NCBI GenBank assembly: GCA_028571685.1
Contig: CM053162.1
Span: 45,790,851-45,854,850 of the forward strand
Origin: Heterohyrax brucei
Lineage: Eukaryota > Chordata > Mammalia > Hyracoidea > Procaviidae
DNA length: 64,000 nt
Reading direction: 5' to 3'
Part shown: positions 45,086-55,616 of the stretch, in pieces
How positions within the stretch are numbered: the stretch's first letter is position 1
Layout of the letters: the number at the start of each line of letters is the position of its first letter
Made by a program: the position numbers and the translations under genes
Notes under the pieces: generated by a model
The model's database searches: none
The model's input: only the letters and a program-made list of their open reading frames with translations
What the model was told of the DNA's origin: nothing

Positions 45086-46167
45086 CACCACCTTGGGACA
45101 CCATGCTGCCAAAGACCTCTGATTTATGTCAAACACAAAAAAAAGTTTAAGGTGAAGTGCAGTCTGGTCAATTACGAAAAGGAAAGGTCTCTGAACCGTG
45201 CTACTACTATTATCATCAATCAGTACCAAATAGTTTCTAAAAACTAATAAACTTGCGAATAGAAAGAAAAGAGGGATATTTCCAAACTGCAGTAAGTATA
45301 TTTGACGTTCCCAGCCCAGATTCATTATGTAGGACAGTTGTTACTATTGTGTAAATGTGAACAGTATGGAGGCAGGGTGGGAAAAGAAACTGAGAAATAC
45401 TGATTGCCAAGGTTTAATTCTTTTATAAAATTCTAGGATTTACATGATACCTTGAGTTCAGCAATATGCCTTTATAAACTTTTAAAGTTAATTTTCTTTA
45501 ATTAAATTTGCCATGCTAGCAAGGGATATCTTGATATATTTTTAGTTAAATCTATAGATGAGTCTACTATCTTGAAATAAAATGGTAGCTCCCCAATTTT
45601 GCAATATTTAAGTGCTATGGATGAGTACAGATCACAAAGTCCCTCACTTAATTGGCAAAAGAAATGCATTTTATGTATAAAAGACAACTCAGAGGAAGAA
45701 TTAAGTGATAATACATCACCAAAGAATCAAGAATTCACCCTACTTCCGTCACTTCCACACCCCTAGCCCCCTCCATTTAAAAGAAATTTGTGGTTACTTT
45801 TTAGTGTAATGTAAGTAAGGTACCTGTGGCCTCTTAAAGCTAAGGAGAACAAAAGCCGTCTGAATTACCAGTAATCGTCTTTGTAGGCAGGCAGTTTGAG
45901 ATGAGAAAGAAGGAACAGGAAAAGGGTGACAGATTCAAGCCACAGTTGGTGCATGCAGCTGCAAAGATTTGGGTCAGACAAGTGCCTTCTCAGAAACACA
46001 CAGAAATATTCAGTCATGTCCACTCATTCTTTCCAAGAGGACAGACCTGGCAGCCTTAAAAAGCAAGGCTTGGAGTCCAAGTAGGCACTTCTGTGTTTCC
46101 TGTTTGACTGAAAGCAATTTGAAGCAAAAACAATCCTGAGATCCATTCACTAAAAAAATAATAAAAA
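45086..46167. other. Unique AT-rich sequence, no feature seen
   Basis: Nothing recognised. Confidence 0.45.
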
Positions 46168-46236
46168 TTGTGTATATATGCACATATATATGTATGTGTG
46201 TGTGTGTGCATGTGTGTGTGCATGCACGCATGCATC
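46168..46236. repeat. (TG/TA/CA)n microsatellite
   Basis: 'tgtgtatatatgcacatata' then TG repeats and 'catgcacgcatgcatc'. The 69-bp run of alternating purine and pyrimidine could adopt Z-form. Confidence 0.95.
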
Positions 46237-46375
46237 TTATATTGCCTATATACCAAATAATCCACCTTTGCAAACAATTGTCTCTGCTGATGACTTGGAG
46301 ATGCCTGTTTTTTTTCTCTATTTTGCTTCTCACAGTACAGTAATATTTCAAATATATATATGTATTTTCTTTAAA

Positions 46376-46535
46376 AAATTGCCTTGAGTCAATTGTGACT
46401 CATGACAACCCTATGACAACCCTATAGGACAGAGTAGAACTGCCCCACAGAGTTTCCAAGGAACACCTAGTGGATTTGAACAGCCGACCTTTTGAAACAG
46501 CTGTAGCACTTAACCACTACACCACCAGGGTTCCC
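46376..46535 (-). mobile_element. AfroSINE, antisense
   Basis: 'aaattgccttgagtcaattg' to 'taccaccagggttccc'-like end 'acaccaccagggttccc'. An 11-bp internal duplication (atgacaaccct twice) precedes 'ataggacagagtag'. Confidence 0.9.
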
Positions 46536-47069
46536 AGTATATATTTATTTTCTCTTGATGAAATAGCCAAGCTCGTGCTTGTGATCTGATGCCACAGTAT
46601 GTTCATCCTTGTTCTCACAGGGCACTCCTGATTTCACAAGCCAGGCAGCATTGAGATATTGTTGTGTTGAGCTTGCTTTACAAGGGCAACCTCCCTTCTG
46701 CTTCACTCCCACCTCTGGCTTTGGGTGGGTGTGTGCTTTCAGAAGTGTTCCAGAGACCTGCAAGGAGCAGTTAGATAGAGGAGCCTGGATTTGCTGCTCA
46801 GACACCTACATGGACTTGCTCAGACGGCAGGCATCACATCTCATTTGTGGGATGAAGAACTTTTTTCATCTTTCTTTTTTTCTTGTGGACTTTCAGGCAA
46901 AACTTGGGTTAGTCAGTACTCAGCTCACCCCCACCCCCCGGGCTCATGGTACACTCTTATCGTCCACACAAGGCCTTTTCTATTTTATTTTATTATTTTC
47001 TGGGTTCACCCCCAGCACCGGCAGCTGCTGTATTTAATGTTTTATTGGGCATACATATGCCCTAGAGTT
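46536..47069. other. Unique sequence, no supported gene
   Basis: Overlapping plus frames (46.6-47.2 kb) lack family motifs. No repeat seen. Confidence 0.4.
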
Positions 47070-47740
47070 GTTTTTGTACAAAATGATGCCTTATTAATGT
47101 ATGTGTTTAAATTCCATATTGTTCAGTGGTGCTCATTCAGTTTCTTGCTTTTTTTTTTGCCCAATTTTCTTTTTAAGTTTTATACATATTGTTTTATGCA
47201 CATCTAGCTAATTTCTTCTAAATGGTTTATAATGTATCCATTGCCTCAGTGATGGTTCTCCAGGCTCCTTCTCACCCCCTGTACCACAAACACCCCTGTG
47301 ATGAACATTTTCATATATATCTCCTTATGAACTTGTTTGAAGACGGCCCACTGGTTATAGGGCAAATGCACACGTACATGTGCACACATGTGTACAAATA
47401 ATGAATACTGCCAAAGTACTCTTTAGAATACCCATATTTGTTTATAGTCCCACCAACAGCACACGAGGCTTCTCGTTTTCCCTAAACTGTCAAACACTAC
47501 ACGATTTTCTAATTTTTGAAAAAACTATTTGTTGTTAAAATGGCATCTCAGACAGCTTTAATGGGTTTCTCTGTTGGCTAGTAGCATTGATCTTCTCTTA
47601 AAAATCTTTTTTTAGGAATCTGTGTTTCTGCTTCTGTGAACTGCTATTTTTATTCTGCCACCGTTTCTCTTAGGTCCTTATTTGGCATGCAAGGGGACTC
47701 CTTGTATATGCTAAGTTTTAATTCCTTGTTGGTTTGAGAT
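47070..47740 (-). mobile_element. L1M-like relic, antisense
   Basis: 'agtcccaccaacagcacacg', 'taaaatggcatctcagacag' and a T-rich style resemble decayed antisense L1 3' sequence. Confidence 0.5.
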
Positions 47741-48825
47741 ATCTTCAGTGCTCCAACGCTTTTTGGCCCTCCAAAACATCCCAGTACATAAACAGATACA
47801 CAGTGTGTCTGTAGTATTAAAATTCCATGGAAGGGTAATGAGAAAAATATATATATTTAAAGAGTTTCCTTGGTTTCATTGTTAGGGGAACAATGATGAA
47901 AAAATTTTGAGAAACATTGCCCTAGAAGTAGTAGCTGGCCCCCATATCCACTGTTCCATCTTCTGTGTCCCTATTTCTGGCCAATGAACTCTATGTTAAC
48001 TCTCCCTGCTCATTATTACCATGGGATTTCTGTTTCCTGCCTGGGCCCTGATGAATTACAATGCACTTAACTTCCATGAGAACAGAGGGCGATAATAATT
48101 TAAAACATGCTAAAATCAGAGGCTGAGTTGAAAAAAGTCCTAGAACATTTATGATGGAACCTGTAAAGATCAACCTCCAACTTCTCACATCTTGAGAAAA
48201 TGATGATCTCAGGACCCCAGCAAAGGCTGAATAATCAAAGACAGGCTCTTAGTCTTTGAGTCTGATGAATCAAAAGACTCATAAAATGCAGGCTTGAAAC
48301 AATACAGGCTTTCTGAACAGCCTTTGACTAATCAAATGAACACTATAAGTACTAAACATATTCATTCATTTGTAGCTCTTTTATGAAGTGTGAATACATG
48401 CTAAGCTCTGTAGTAATAATAATGATTACAATGATAACAATAATAATAATAACCAACATTTATTGAGTACTTACAATGTGCCAGAACTTTGCTGACATCT
48501 TGACATTACTCTGGCCATAGGGCTGGTAATGGATGGAAGAAAGCCAAGGGTAACAGCAGGGAGGCCAGTTAGGAGGTTACTGCAGAAGTTCACGTGTGAG
48601 ATGATTGGAGGGCAGGGTGATAGCTGAGCAGGTAGAGAGCTTGCTGCTGACTTACGGATGACCAGTCCAGAAAGGTCACTCTCAGCCACCAACCAGTCCA
48701 CACCAGAGCAGCCATGCAGTTTACTACCAAGGAACCAGGGCAGGAAATGGAAGGATAGGAGGGGACAAGCATTGGTTGGGTGGATACTGGAGTAAAGAGT
48801 GAAAAAGAAGTGTGTGCTGTCACAG
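47741..48825. other. Mostly unassigned, with MIR and an ATA-rich run
   Basis: 48411-48452 is an (ATA/AAT)n run leading into an antisense MIR end ('ccaacatttattgagtactt', 'acaatgtgccagaactttgc', to about 48500). The rest is unassigned. Confidence 0.6.
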
Positions 48826-48930
48826 GGTGAGGAGAGCAGGTCAAGTTGCCGAGAGGCGGGTACTTGGGATTTTATATTGACTTAGATTGTAAATTTTCAC
48901 TTAATCCCAATAGAAAAAAAAAAAAAAATT
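48826..48930 (+). mobile_element. L1 3' terminal fragment with A-tail
   Basis: 'gtgaggagagcaggtcaagt' to 'cttagattgtaaattttcac' and an A-run (48913-48927). It is the same L1 3' end as at 10.0-10.1 kb, truncated to about 100 bp. Confidence 0.75.
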
Positions 48931-48986
48931 TTTTTAAACAAATCTCCCACTATGTGTCAGTACTGTGTCCTACAGCATTAGGGAGG

Positions 48987-49770
48987 GCATTGGTGGTTCA
49001 CTGGCAGGATTCTCACCTTCTATGTGTGAGATCCAGCTTCAATTCCTGGCCAGTAGATCTCAAGTGCAGCGGAGGCTGCGCTTTTGGTGGGGGCCTGTGT
49101 GTTGCTGTGATGTTGAACAGGTCTCAGCAGAGCTTCCAGGCTAAGACAGACTAGGAAGAAAAGCCTTGTCTTAGTCAGCTAGCACTGTTTTAACAAAAAT
49201 ACCGCAAGTGGATGGCTTTCAAAAGAGCAATTTATTTTGTCTCAGTCCAGTAGGCTAACAGTCCAAATTCGAGGTGTCAGCTCCAGGGGAAGGCTTTTTC
49301 TGCTCCCTCTGGTGGAAGGTCCTTATTGTCAATCTGGACTGGGAGCTTCTGAGGCAAAGGACCCTGGTCCTTTCCAAAGGATGTGCTCAGCTCCCAGCAC
49401 TGCTTTCCTGATGGTATGAGGTCCCAAATCTCTGTTTGCCTCCCTTTCCTTTGTACCCCAAGAGGCTGCCCAAGGCACAGTACAATCCCACAATTGAGTC
49501 TTGCCTCACCAACATAACTGCTGCCCATCCTTCCTCATTATCATCATAGGGGCAGGGTTTACAACATAAAGGGACATCAACAGTACCAGGAATTATGGTA
49601 CAGCCATAGTGCCACACATTTTGGGGGGGACACCAATCTATGACAGGCCCGTTGACCTGCTTTTGAAAATCAGCTAAACAAAATGCCTGTGTATTAAAAT
49701 GATCTGATCCCATTGTGCCTGGGTTCCCATGAGATGGAGCTGACTGGTGGCAGCTAACAATAACAACCAC
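48987..49770 (+). mobile_element. tRNA-Gly-headed RTE SINE, split by an LTR
   Basis: 48987-49057 aligns without gaps to mammalian tRNA-Gly (GCC) from memory, about 53 of 71 positions identical ('gcattggtggttca', B box changed to 'gcttcaattcc'). The anticodon loop is mutated, so it is not a tRNA gene. It runs into RTE 5'-UTR-type sequence ('gtgtgttgctgtgatgttga', 'cagactaggaagaaaagcct'). After the LTR the body resumes at 49646 ('gcttttgaaaatcagctaaa', 'gatctgatcccattgtgcct') and ends with an RTE-like tail, 'cagctaacaataacaacc'. Confidence 0.75.
49167..49645 (-). mobile_element. Solo LTR, MaLR-like family, antisense
   Basis: TG...CA ends: 'tgtcttagtcagctagcact' at the left and 'caccaatctatgaca' at the right. 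Candidate 5-bp target duplication agcct / ggccc differs by two transitions. Same family as 20.4, 52.7 and 62.1 kb. It interrupts the tRNA-headed SINE. Confidence 0.85.
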
Positions 49771-49791
49771 GTGTTTTTGAAGGCCATAACC

Positions 49792-49949
49792 ACCAAACCC
49801 AAGCCTGTTGCTGTGAAGTCGATTCTGACTCATAAGGACAGAGTAGAACTGCCCCTGTAGAGTTTCCCAGGAGTGCCAGGTAAATTCGAACAGCCAACCA
49901 CTTGGTTAACAGCTGTAGCTTTCAACCACTATGCTACCAGGGTTTCTGT
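49792..49949 (-). mobile_element. AfroSINE, antisense
   Basis: 'accaaacccaagcctgttgc' to 'atgctaccagggtttctg'. About 13 bp ('agtgaccctatag') are missing before 'gacagagtag'. Confidence 0.9.
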
Positions 49950-49984
49950 GAATGCCTTATGACCTTTTGTAAAGCTCTATAACT

Positions 49985-50240
49985 AATAGAAGAAAATATA
50001 GAAAATCTTAGGGTGTTTTAGGATGGGAAAAACAACTTAAATCAGACCCTAAACGTACAAGATATAAGATAAACTTTGGAAAAGATTTTTGTTCAGTGAA
50101 AGCCATCATAGACAAACTTAGGCAGAAAGAAGACAAACTTGAGAGAAAACATTTAGAAGTAATTTCAAACCACATTCTGATATACATATACCAGAAACAC
50201 CCCAAAATTTGTGAAAAATGCAGGCATATGTTCAATAAAA
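49985..50240 (+). mobile_element. L1 ORF2 fragment
   Basis: 'agatttttgttcagtgaaag', 'ccatcatagacaaacttagg' and 'cttgagagaaaacatttaga' follow the ORF2 C-terminal order (FCSVKAIIDKL..., then the 'gagaaaatattt' block). Confidence 0.55.
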
Positions 50241-50399
50241 AAATTATTAATCTTACATGTTGTTCTTTGCATGTGACATTTACGTAACTGTCAACTAGAT
50301 TTACACTTTGAGTTATTTTTTTGAGAACTGAAATGAATCTCTGACTTGTCACACTCCCTGTCCCTCTTGCAGCTGGGTTTGGATGATGAGCAGAAGTCA

Positions 50400-50760
50400 C
50401 AGGGAGTGAAAGAGAGAAGTCAAGGTAGTTATCCCCCTGGTTTTGGCTCAGAAATTTCCTCTGGCTGACTATATCCCTTGAGTAAAAGGCACTGCTGCTC
50501 TCAGGCTGGTTTGCTCTGATGGCACACCCTTTCCAGGTTCTGATAATTCACCTGCCTCCTGTCCCTACAGCCTACAGGTGTCCGTTACTCTGCCACTTCT
50601 AATTCCTAGTTCCTAGACTATAGCTGGTGATTCTGTTACACATCCCCCACTCACCCACCCCCCACTTCCCGTGTAAATAGTTCCTTTGAAAAATAAACCC
50701 TCCTGAAATTATCTTAATATGAGTGTGCCATCTGTTTCCTGTTGAGACCCTGACTGAAAA
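50400..50760 (+). mobile_element. LTR-like 3' end with polyadenylation signal (candidate)
   Basis: 'ttcctagactatagctggtg', 'gtgtaaatagttcctttgaa', 'aataaaccctcctgaaatta' and 'gagtgtgccatctgtttcct' match an old mammalian LTR end as I remember it. The family is not named. Confidence 0.45.
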
Positions 50761-50902
50761 AAAATCAATCAAAATTCAGAGTGCATAGCAACACTTAAGA
50801 CTTAAAAAGTCTGAAGGTCTACCATTTTCCCAAACTAAGTAACTCACCTCACAAGTTATCCCTAAAGTCACTTCTTCCCAACAACAACTACTGTAGATAA
50901 AA

Positions 50903-51092
50903 CTACCAGCTGTGGTCAAGTTGATTCCAATTCATTACAGTCTTTCATGTGTGCAGAGTAAAACTGCTCCATAGGATTTTGACAGCAGTGACCTTTCCAA
51001 AGCAGATCACCAGGCCTTTCTTCCTGAGGCCAGCTGCTCCTTTAGGTTTGTAACCGAGGACTAAATTGTTTGCATCCCTCAAAGACCACTCT
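50903..51092 (-). mobile_element. AfroSINE, long form, antisense
   Basis: 'accagctgtggtcaagttga', 'ctccataggattttgacagc', 'agatcaccaggcctttcttc' and 'gtttgcatccctcaaagacc'. Confidence 0.85.
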
Positions 51093-51420
51093 ATAACTCC
51101 ATCTGCTCACAGCAACCCCATATAACAGAGTAGAACCACCCCGTAGGGTTTCCTGTGCTGAAATCTTTTATGGGAGCTCTGTGCAGATGTGTAATAAGGT
51201 ACGGTAGGTAGGGCGTGTGTTCTGGATGCCTCTGCAGGAGGGGCGCTACTGGGCAGTTTCTATTGGACCTCACTAGTTTCCAATGACAGAGATCATTCAG
51301 TGATATAAAACGAATTGCCATCTGTATCATTTCCCACAGAGAGACAGCTGTATCTTTCTCCCACAAAGTGGCTGGTGAGTTTGAAGTACAGACCTTTAGG
51401 CTGGCAACTGAATGCTTTAT
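51093..51420 (-). mobile_element. AfroSINE, long form, antisense, split
   Basis: 'agcaaccccatataacagag' and 'gtagggtttcctgtgctgaa' (to about 51170) appear to resume at about 51365 with 'gtggctggtgagtttgaagt' and 'aggctggcaactgaatgctt'. The roughly 195 bp between is not recognised. Confidence 0.6.
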
Positions 51421-52290
51421 GATCTTGATTCTGCTTTTTGTTTTTTTAAAACCAGAGAAGTTGCTTCTAGCTCAGAAAAGCCAGCGTTGGTACTCTCAGC
51501 AGCCACCTGGGTGCATCGCTTTCTTCTTTTTGCAGGGCTCTTGCCGACGAGTTCTCCCACGGGAAGGAACATAGATCTAATCAACTCACTATCTTCGTGA
51601 GTTTGCCTAATACATTTCCAGGAATACATGCATTTTAAAAGAGGATGCCAGGATGAAAAACGAACCTTGAGGAACAGAGATTTCAGACCCTGTGACACCT
51701 CATCTGTCCTGACTAAGAAGAGGCCTCATTTCCCCCTCATCATTTTTCCAAAGAACGTCACCCGGAGCTGACTTTCAAAGCTCCTGTTCCGGTGTTTGTG
51801 CAGCTGTTCAGAACCTCCCAGTGCATCTGTTATTTAAATGACTGAGCACACATCAAGGGGACTCCGTAGTGTTTCCATCATGAAAATACAAGGAATACAT
51901 AAAGGTTGGTGGTAGGGGGCCGATAGTGTGCCCGAAAAATCGTTAACATACCCAGCTTTTTGCTGTTCGCCTCTTGTCAGCCCTGCTTCCTCACCCTCAC
52001 TTAAAATGAAAGAAGTCAAGTAAATAGGCTTGAGCAGTCAAGGGGCCCCAAAATAGCAGGCGACTTGCAGCAGATACAGCACACACAAGCATGTGTGCAA
52101 GTTGTTCAGATTGATACCTGGACGAGAGACCAACTTGACAGCTGGAAAAGGCTTTTTCTCTGAGGCATTGATCAAGACTCTAGTCCCAGCTTCCAGCCAG
52201 CTTGCTCTACAGAAAGCCACACTGATCACATGATTCCTTTGTATAGTCAGTGACAGAAGTGGACGCTTTCTTCCCCATGGGAAGCTAACA
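51421..52290. other. Unique, repeat-free block
   Basis: About 870 bp without any recognisable repeat, rare in this window. Composition is balanced, with scattered CpG ('cgacgagttctcccacggga', 'gggccgatagtgtgcccg'). No splice or coding structure is evident. Confidence 0.5.
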
Positions 52291-52450
52291 AAATGGGAAC
52301 CCTGGTGGTGTAGTGGTTAAGTGCTACAGTGTTAATCAAAAGGTTGGCAACTCAAATCCACAAAGTGCTCCTTGGAAAGTCTATGGGACAGTTCTACTCT
52401 GACCTATAGGATTGCTATGGGCCAAAATTGAATTGATGGAAGTGAGTTGT
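52291..52450 (+). mobile_element. AfroSINE, short form
   Basis: 'gggaaccctggtggtgtagt', A box 'tagtggttaagtgctac', tail replaced by a T-run. Confidence 0.95.
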
Positions 52451-52563
52451 TTTTTTTTTTTAATTTAGTGTTTGTTGACTTTTTTTCTAAATTGCCTTGC
52501 TTCTTTTCTCCCTCTGATTGATATCAGTTGGCTTCAGTTTACAGATATTTGTTGAGGACTTAT

Positions 52564-53320
52564 GTGTCAACCAGTTACCACTGAGTCAACTCTGACTCAT
52601 AGTGACTTCCTGGGTGTCAAAGTAGAATTGTTCTTCCCAGGGTTTTCAATCGCTGAGTTTTCAGAAGTTGACAACTATGGCTTTCTCCTGAAGCATCTCT
52701 GAGTAAATCCAAACTTCCAACCTTTCAGTTAGCAGCCCAGCACATTGTCCTAGTCATGCAGTGCTGCTATAACAAAAATACCACAAGTAGATCGCTTTAA
52801 CAAAGAGAAATTTATTCTCTCACAGTCTAGTAGACTGCAAGTCCAAATTCAGGGCATCAGCTCCTGGGGAAGGCTGTCTTTGTAGGCTCTAGAAGAATGT
52901 CTTTGTTATCAGTCTTCCTTGGTCTGGAAGTATCTCAGCATGAAAACCTCAGTTCCCAGTGACTCGCTGTGATACGAGTTTCCTAACTCTCTGCTACGTC
53001 ATTTTCCTTTTATCTCTTGAGAGAGAAAAGGTGGTACAGGCCACACCACATGGAAACTCCTTTTACATTGGATCAGGGAGGTAACCTTAGTAAGTGTGTT
53101 ACAGTCCCACCCTAATCCTCTTTAATGTGATTGATTCTTACCCCATTAACCACAGGTGGTGATTAGGATTTGCAGCATATACAAAACTTACAATTATATA
53201 ATACAGGACAACCACACAATATTGGGAATCATGGCCCAGCCAAATTGGTACACTCATTTTTTGGAGGGCACAATTCAATCCAGACACAGTCATTAACCAT
53301 TTATACATCCAGGTGCTCCA
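52564..53320 (-). mobile_element. AfroSINE, long form, antisense, split by an LTR
   Basis: 'aaccagttaccactgagtca' to 'tcagttagcagcccagcaca' (52745) resumes after the LTR with 'cattaaccatttatacatcc' and 'aggtgctcc' (53290-53320). Confidence 0.8.
52746..53287 (-). mobile_element. Solo LTR, MaLR-like family, antisense
   Basis: 'tgtcctagtcatgcagtgct', 'gctttaacaaagagaaattt', 'gtccaaattcagggcatcag' and 'gcacaattcaatccagacac'. Full-length solo LTR inserted in a SINE. Confidence 0.85.
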
Positions 53321-53422
53321 TATGAGGGAGAGACTAGACAATAGACATGCAAACCAACAGATATATGCCTTTCTAGAAATAAAGGCTATGAAGAGTAGTA
53401 GAGTAATAGGATAAACGGTACC

Positions 53423-53583
53423 TGAGTTCTGATGGTGGAGTGATTAAAAGCTTGGCAACTAAACAAAAGATCTGCAGTTCAAATCCACCAGCTGCTCCTT
53501 GGAAACCCTATGGGACGATTCTCCTCTGTCTTATTGGGTCACTATGAGTTGGAATGGACTCAAATCAACAGGTTTAGGTTCTG
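53423..53583 (+). mobile_element. AfroSINE, short form
   Basis: 'gagttctgatggtggagtga', 'ttcaaatccaccagctgctc', 'cttggaaaccctatgggacg' and the decayed tail 'caggtttaggttctg'. Confidence 0.9.
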
Positions 53584-53599
53584 AGAGGGGGTAAGCATG

Positions 53600-54000
53600 G
53601 CTGCTAAGAAAGGCTGGTGACATCTGAATTGAGACCAGAAGGCTCAGAAGGAGATAGCAATGTGACACACTGAGGAAGAGCTCTCCTAGCAGAGAAACAG
53701 TACATGCAAAGGACCTGGGGTAGAAATTACTCTGAAACGTTTGAAGGCAGAAAGGCAGTGTGACTGGACAAGAGTAAAATCAAAGGCCTGAAAGGAAATG
53801 AAATGGTTAAAGTAGGAGACAAAACCAGATCAAAGAATGATGGGAATCTATGGGAAGAGCCAAAGCCAAGAAGCCGGAAAAGAATGTGATCTAATTTATA
53901 TTTCAAAGATGAGTCTGTCTGCTTAGTAGAGAATATACTGTGGGAAGCCAAACAGAGGTGGGGGGACTGCAGATGAGACTGTGGCAGAAGTACAGGTAAC
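53600..54000 (+). mobile_element. Ancient interspersed repeat, same family as 15.9 kb
   Basis: 'ggtgacatctgaattgagac', 'tgcaaaggacctggggtaga' and 'aatgtgatctaatttatatt' follow a mammal-wide repeat consensus I know but cannot name. Confidence 0.5.
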
Positions 54001-54239
54001 ACCTTGGTGACTTAGTCTAGAATTTAAGAACAAGGTTGCTGCTGGCCCATATACGCTGCCTTTATGAAAATTAGAAAAAACACTCCTTTTCTGTTTTGTT
54101 GGCCCTGAATAGTAGATGGAGTTAAATGCAGGATGTGAAGAAAAGAGAGAGATCTAAAATGAGTCAGGTTTGTGCCCTGTAGTCCAGGGGATAGTGCCAG
54201 ATAATGGAGCGGATAGTGGCAGAATTAGTAGTTTTTGCT

Positions 54240-55280
54240 TCAGTTCAGTTTGAGGACCATGAAGTTCCCACGCGCAGCGGGTGTACCCACACTGCAAGGT
54301 GAAAACTCAGTAGCATTTATCACACTGAAGTTGGCTTCCCTTCAGCTGGCGCTGGAAACCTTATGCTGATGTCATGGAGATAACGTTTGTGAGATACTAA
54401 ACCAATGTATCTTCCTTCCCAGCAAACCCTCACTGGCCAAGCTCCCCTGCCCCCCAGCGCCCCCCTTCCCCCTCATTGAGTCACTGTCGGGCACTGAGTC
54501 AAGAGAGGAAAAAAACTCAGCCTAGAACGCCTACGTCATTGGCTAGAGTTTCAAAATAGCACTAAACATTCATAGCAAGACAATAGTTTGAAACCAAGTG
54601 CTTTTGATTAGCAAGAGCCAGACCTTGTTGAAAGACAAAAAAAAAAAAAAAAAAAAAAATGCTGTTGTATACGCCAGTGAGACTGAGCTTGGACATCTGT
54701 CCCTGGAGAGATCATAGATGAGTGGGGGAAGAACACCGGAGATGACGTCGGAGCTGATTTCCCAAGGCTGGAGAGAGAGGTCAAGTTTAAGAAGCAGGCA
54801 GGAAGTGGGGCGATTCTGGGGGCACGCGCACGGGGTTGCCCCAGAATGAGTAGAAGAGGGAGGTCCTAAAGTAGAAGATGTTTCTATCCGGCTTTCTACG
54901 GGGGACTTGGTTAACTACAGAGAAGCAGGCAAGCCGTGGGGAAGCAGAGAGGTCTCGAGCTGGTGCTTCAGCTCCCCCTGGTTTGGGGGGCGTGTAGGAG
55001 ATCCAGCAGGGACTGAGGAAAGTTGCCTGGATGAGCCGGTTGCGGAGGTCTGGGCTTCGGTCGCCAAGGTCGCGGTGCATGATCTTCGCCACTGATGGCT
55101 GTGGCAAGGACAGTGGCTGTCAGTAACTGAACTCAGTGTAGGCCCAAACTCCAGGGGAGACTTGTTTCTCAGCAAGGGAGGCCAGAAAGGCCTGGAGGAT
55201 GCAGGCAGCCCTCCCCTGCCTTTCCCCTGCAAGCTTCCCCTCCACCATTGGGAAAGGGAAAGAAGAGATGAGAACCCTTG
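54240..55280. promoter_or_regulatory. CpG-enriched unique block with AP-1 and CRE-like sites (candidate enhancer)
   Basis: Repeat-free apart from an A-run. Two perfect AP-1 sites TGAGTCA lie 18 bp apart (54477-54483, 54495-54501). An ACGTCA half-site follows (54533-54538) and TGACGTCG, one base from a palindromic CRE, lies at 54743-54750. CpG dinucleotides cluster at 54815-54835 and 54985-55090. Site matches alone do not prove function, and no transcript evidence is visible. Confidence 0.35.
54637..54659. repeat. A23 homopolymer
   Basis: 23 consecutive A following 'gaccttgttgaaagac'. No retroposon body or flanking duplication is recognised upstream, so it may be a simple repeat. Confidence 0.95.
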
Positions 55281-55334
55281 GATGAGAGAGAAATGCTGAC
55301 AGACCCAGTGATTTCCCAAAGGGTGTGTGTGTTA

Positions 55335-55545
55335 AAAAGATACATAACAAAACCTTTTCCTTCCAACATTTTTTCACATGGACAATTTAGTGACATTAAT
55401 TACATTCATCATAGGATGTGCAGCCATCACCACTATCCTTTTGCTAACTTTCCCATCACCCTTAGCAGAGACTTTGAGCTTCCCTAAGCAATGGCTCCCC
55501 TTAGCCACTGGGTATCCACTAATGAACTTCTGGTGACAGACTGAG
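55335..55545 (-). mobile_element. L1M 3' fragment, antisense
   Basis: 'gacattaattacattcatca' then 'cagccatcaccactatcctt' is a typical antisense L1M phrase. Confidence 0.75.
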
Positions 55546-55616
55546 ATGTCTTTGGCAAGATCAAGTGTTTTCCAGCCTCATCAGGAATGGGGTCTTCCCA
55601 GCAAGAAATTACTCTA

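Noticed and set aside
46168-46236. Possible CRISPR-like or regulatory repeat array
   Set aside because: It is a simple TG/TA microsatellite without spacers, in vertebrate DNA.
48987-49057. Functional tRNA-Gly gene
   Set aside because: About 18 of 71 positions differ from the canonical gene, including the anticodon loop and B box, and the segment continues directly into a retroposon body.
54787-55319. Overlapping minus-strand frames, one containing 'IMHRDLGDRS' that resembles a kinase HRD loop
   Set aside because: The surrounding residues lack every other kinase landmark (no DFG, no APE, no glycine loop), so the match is judged accidental.
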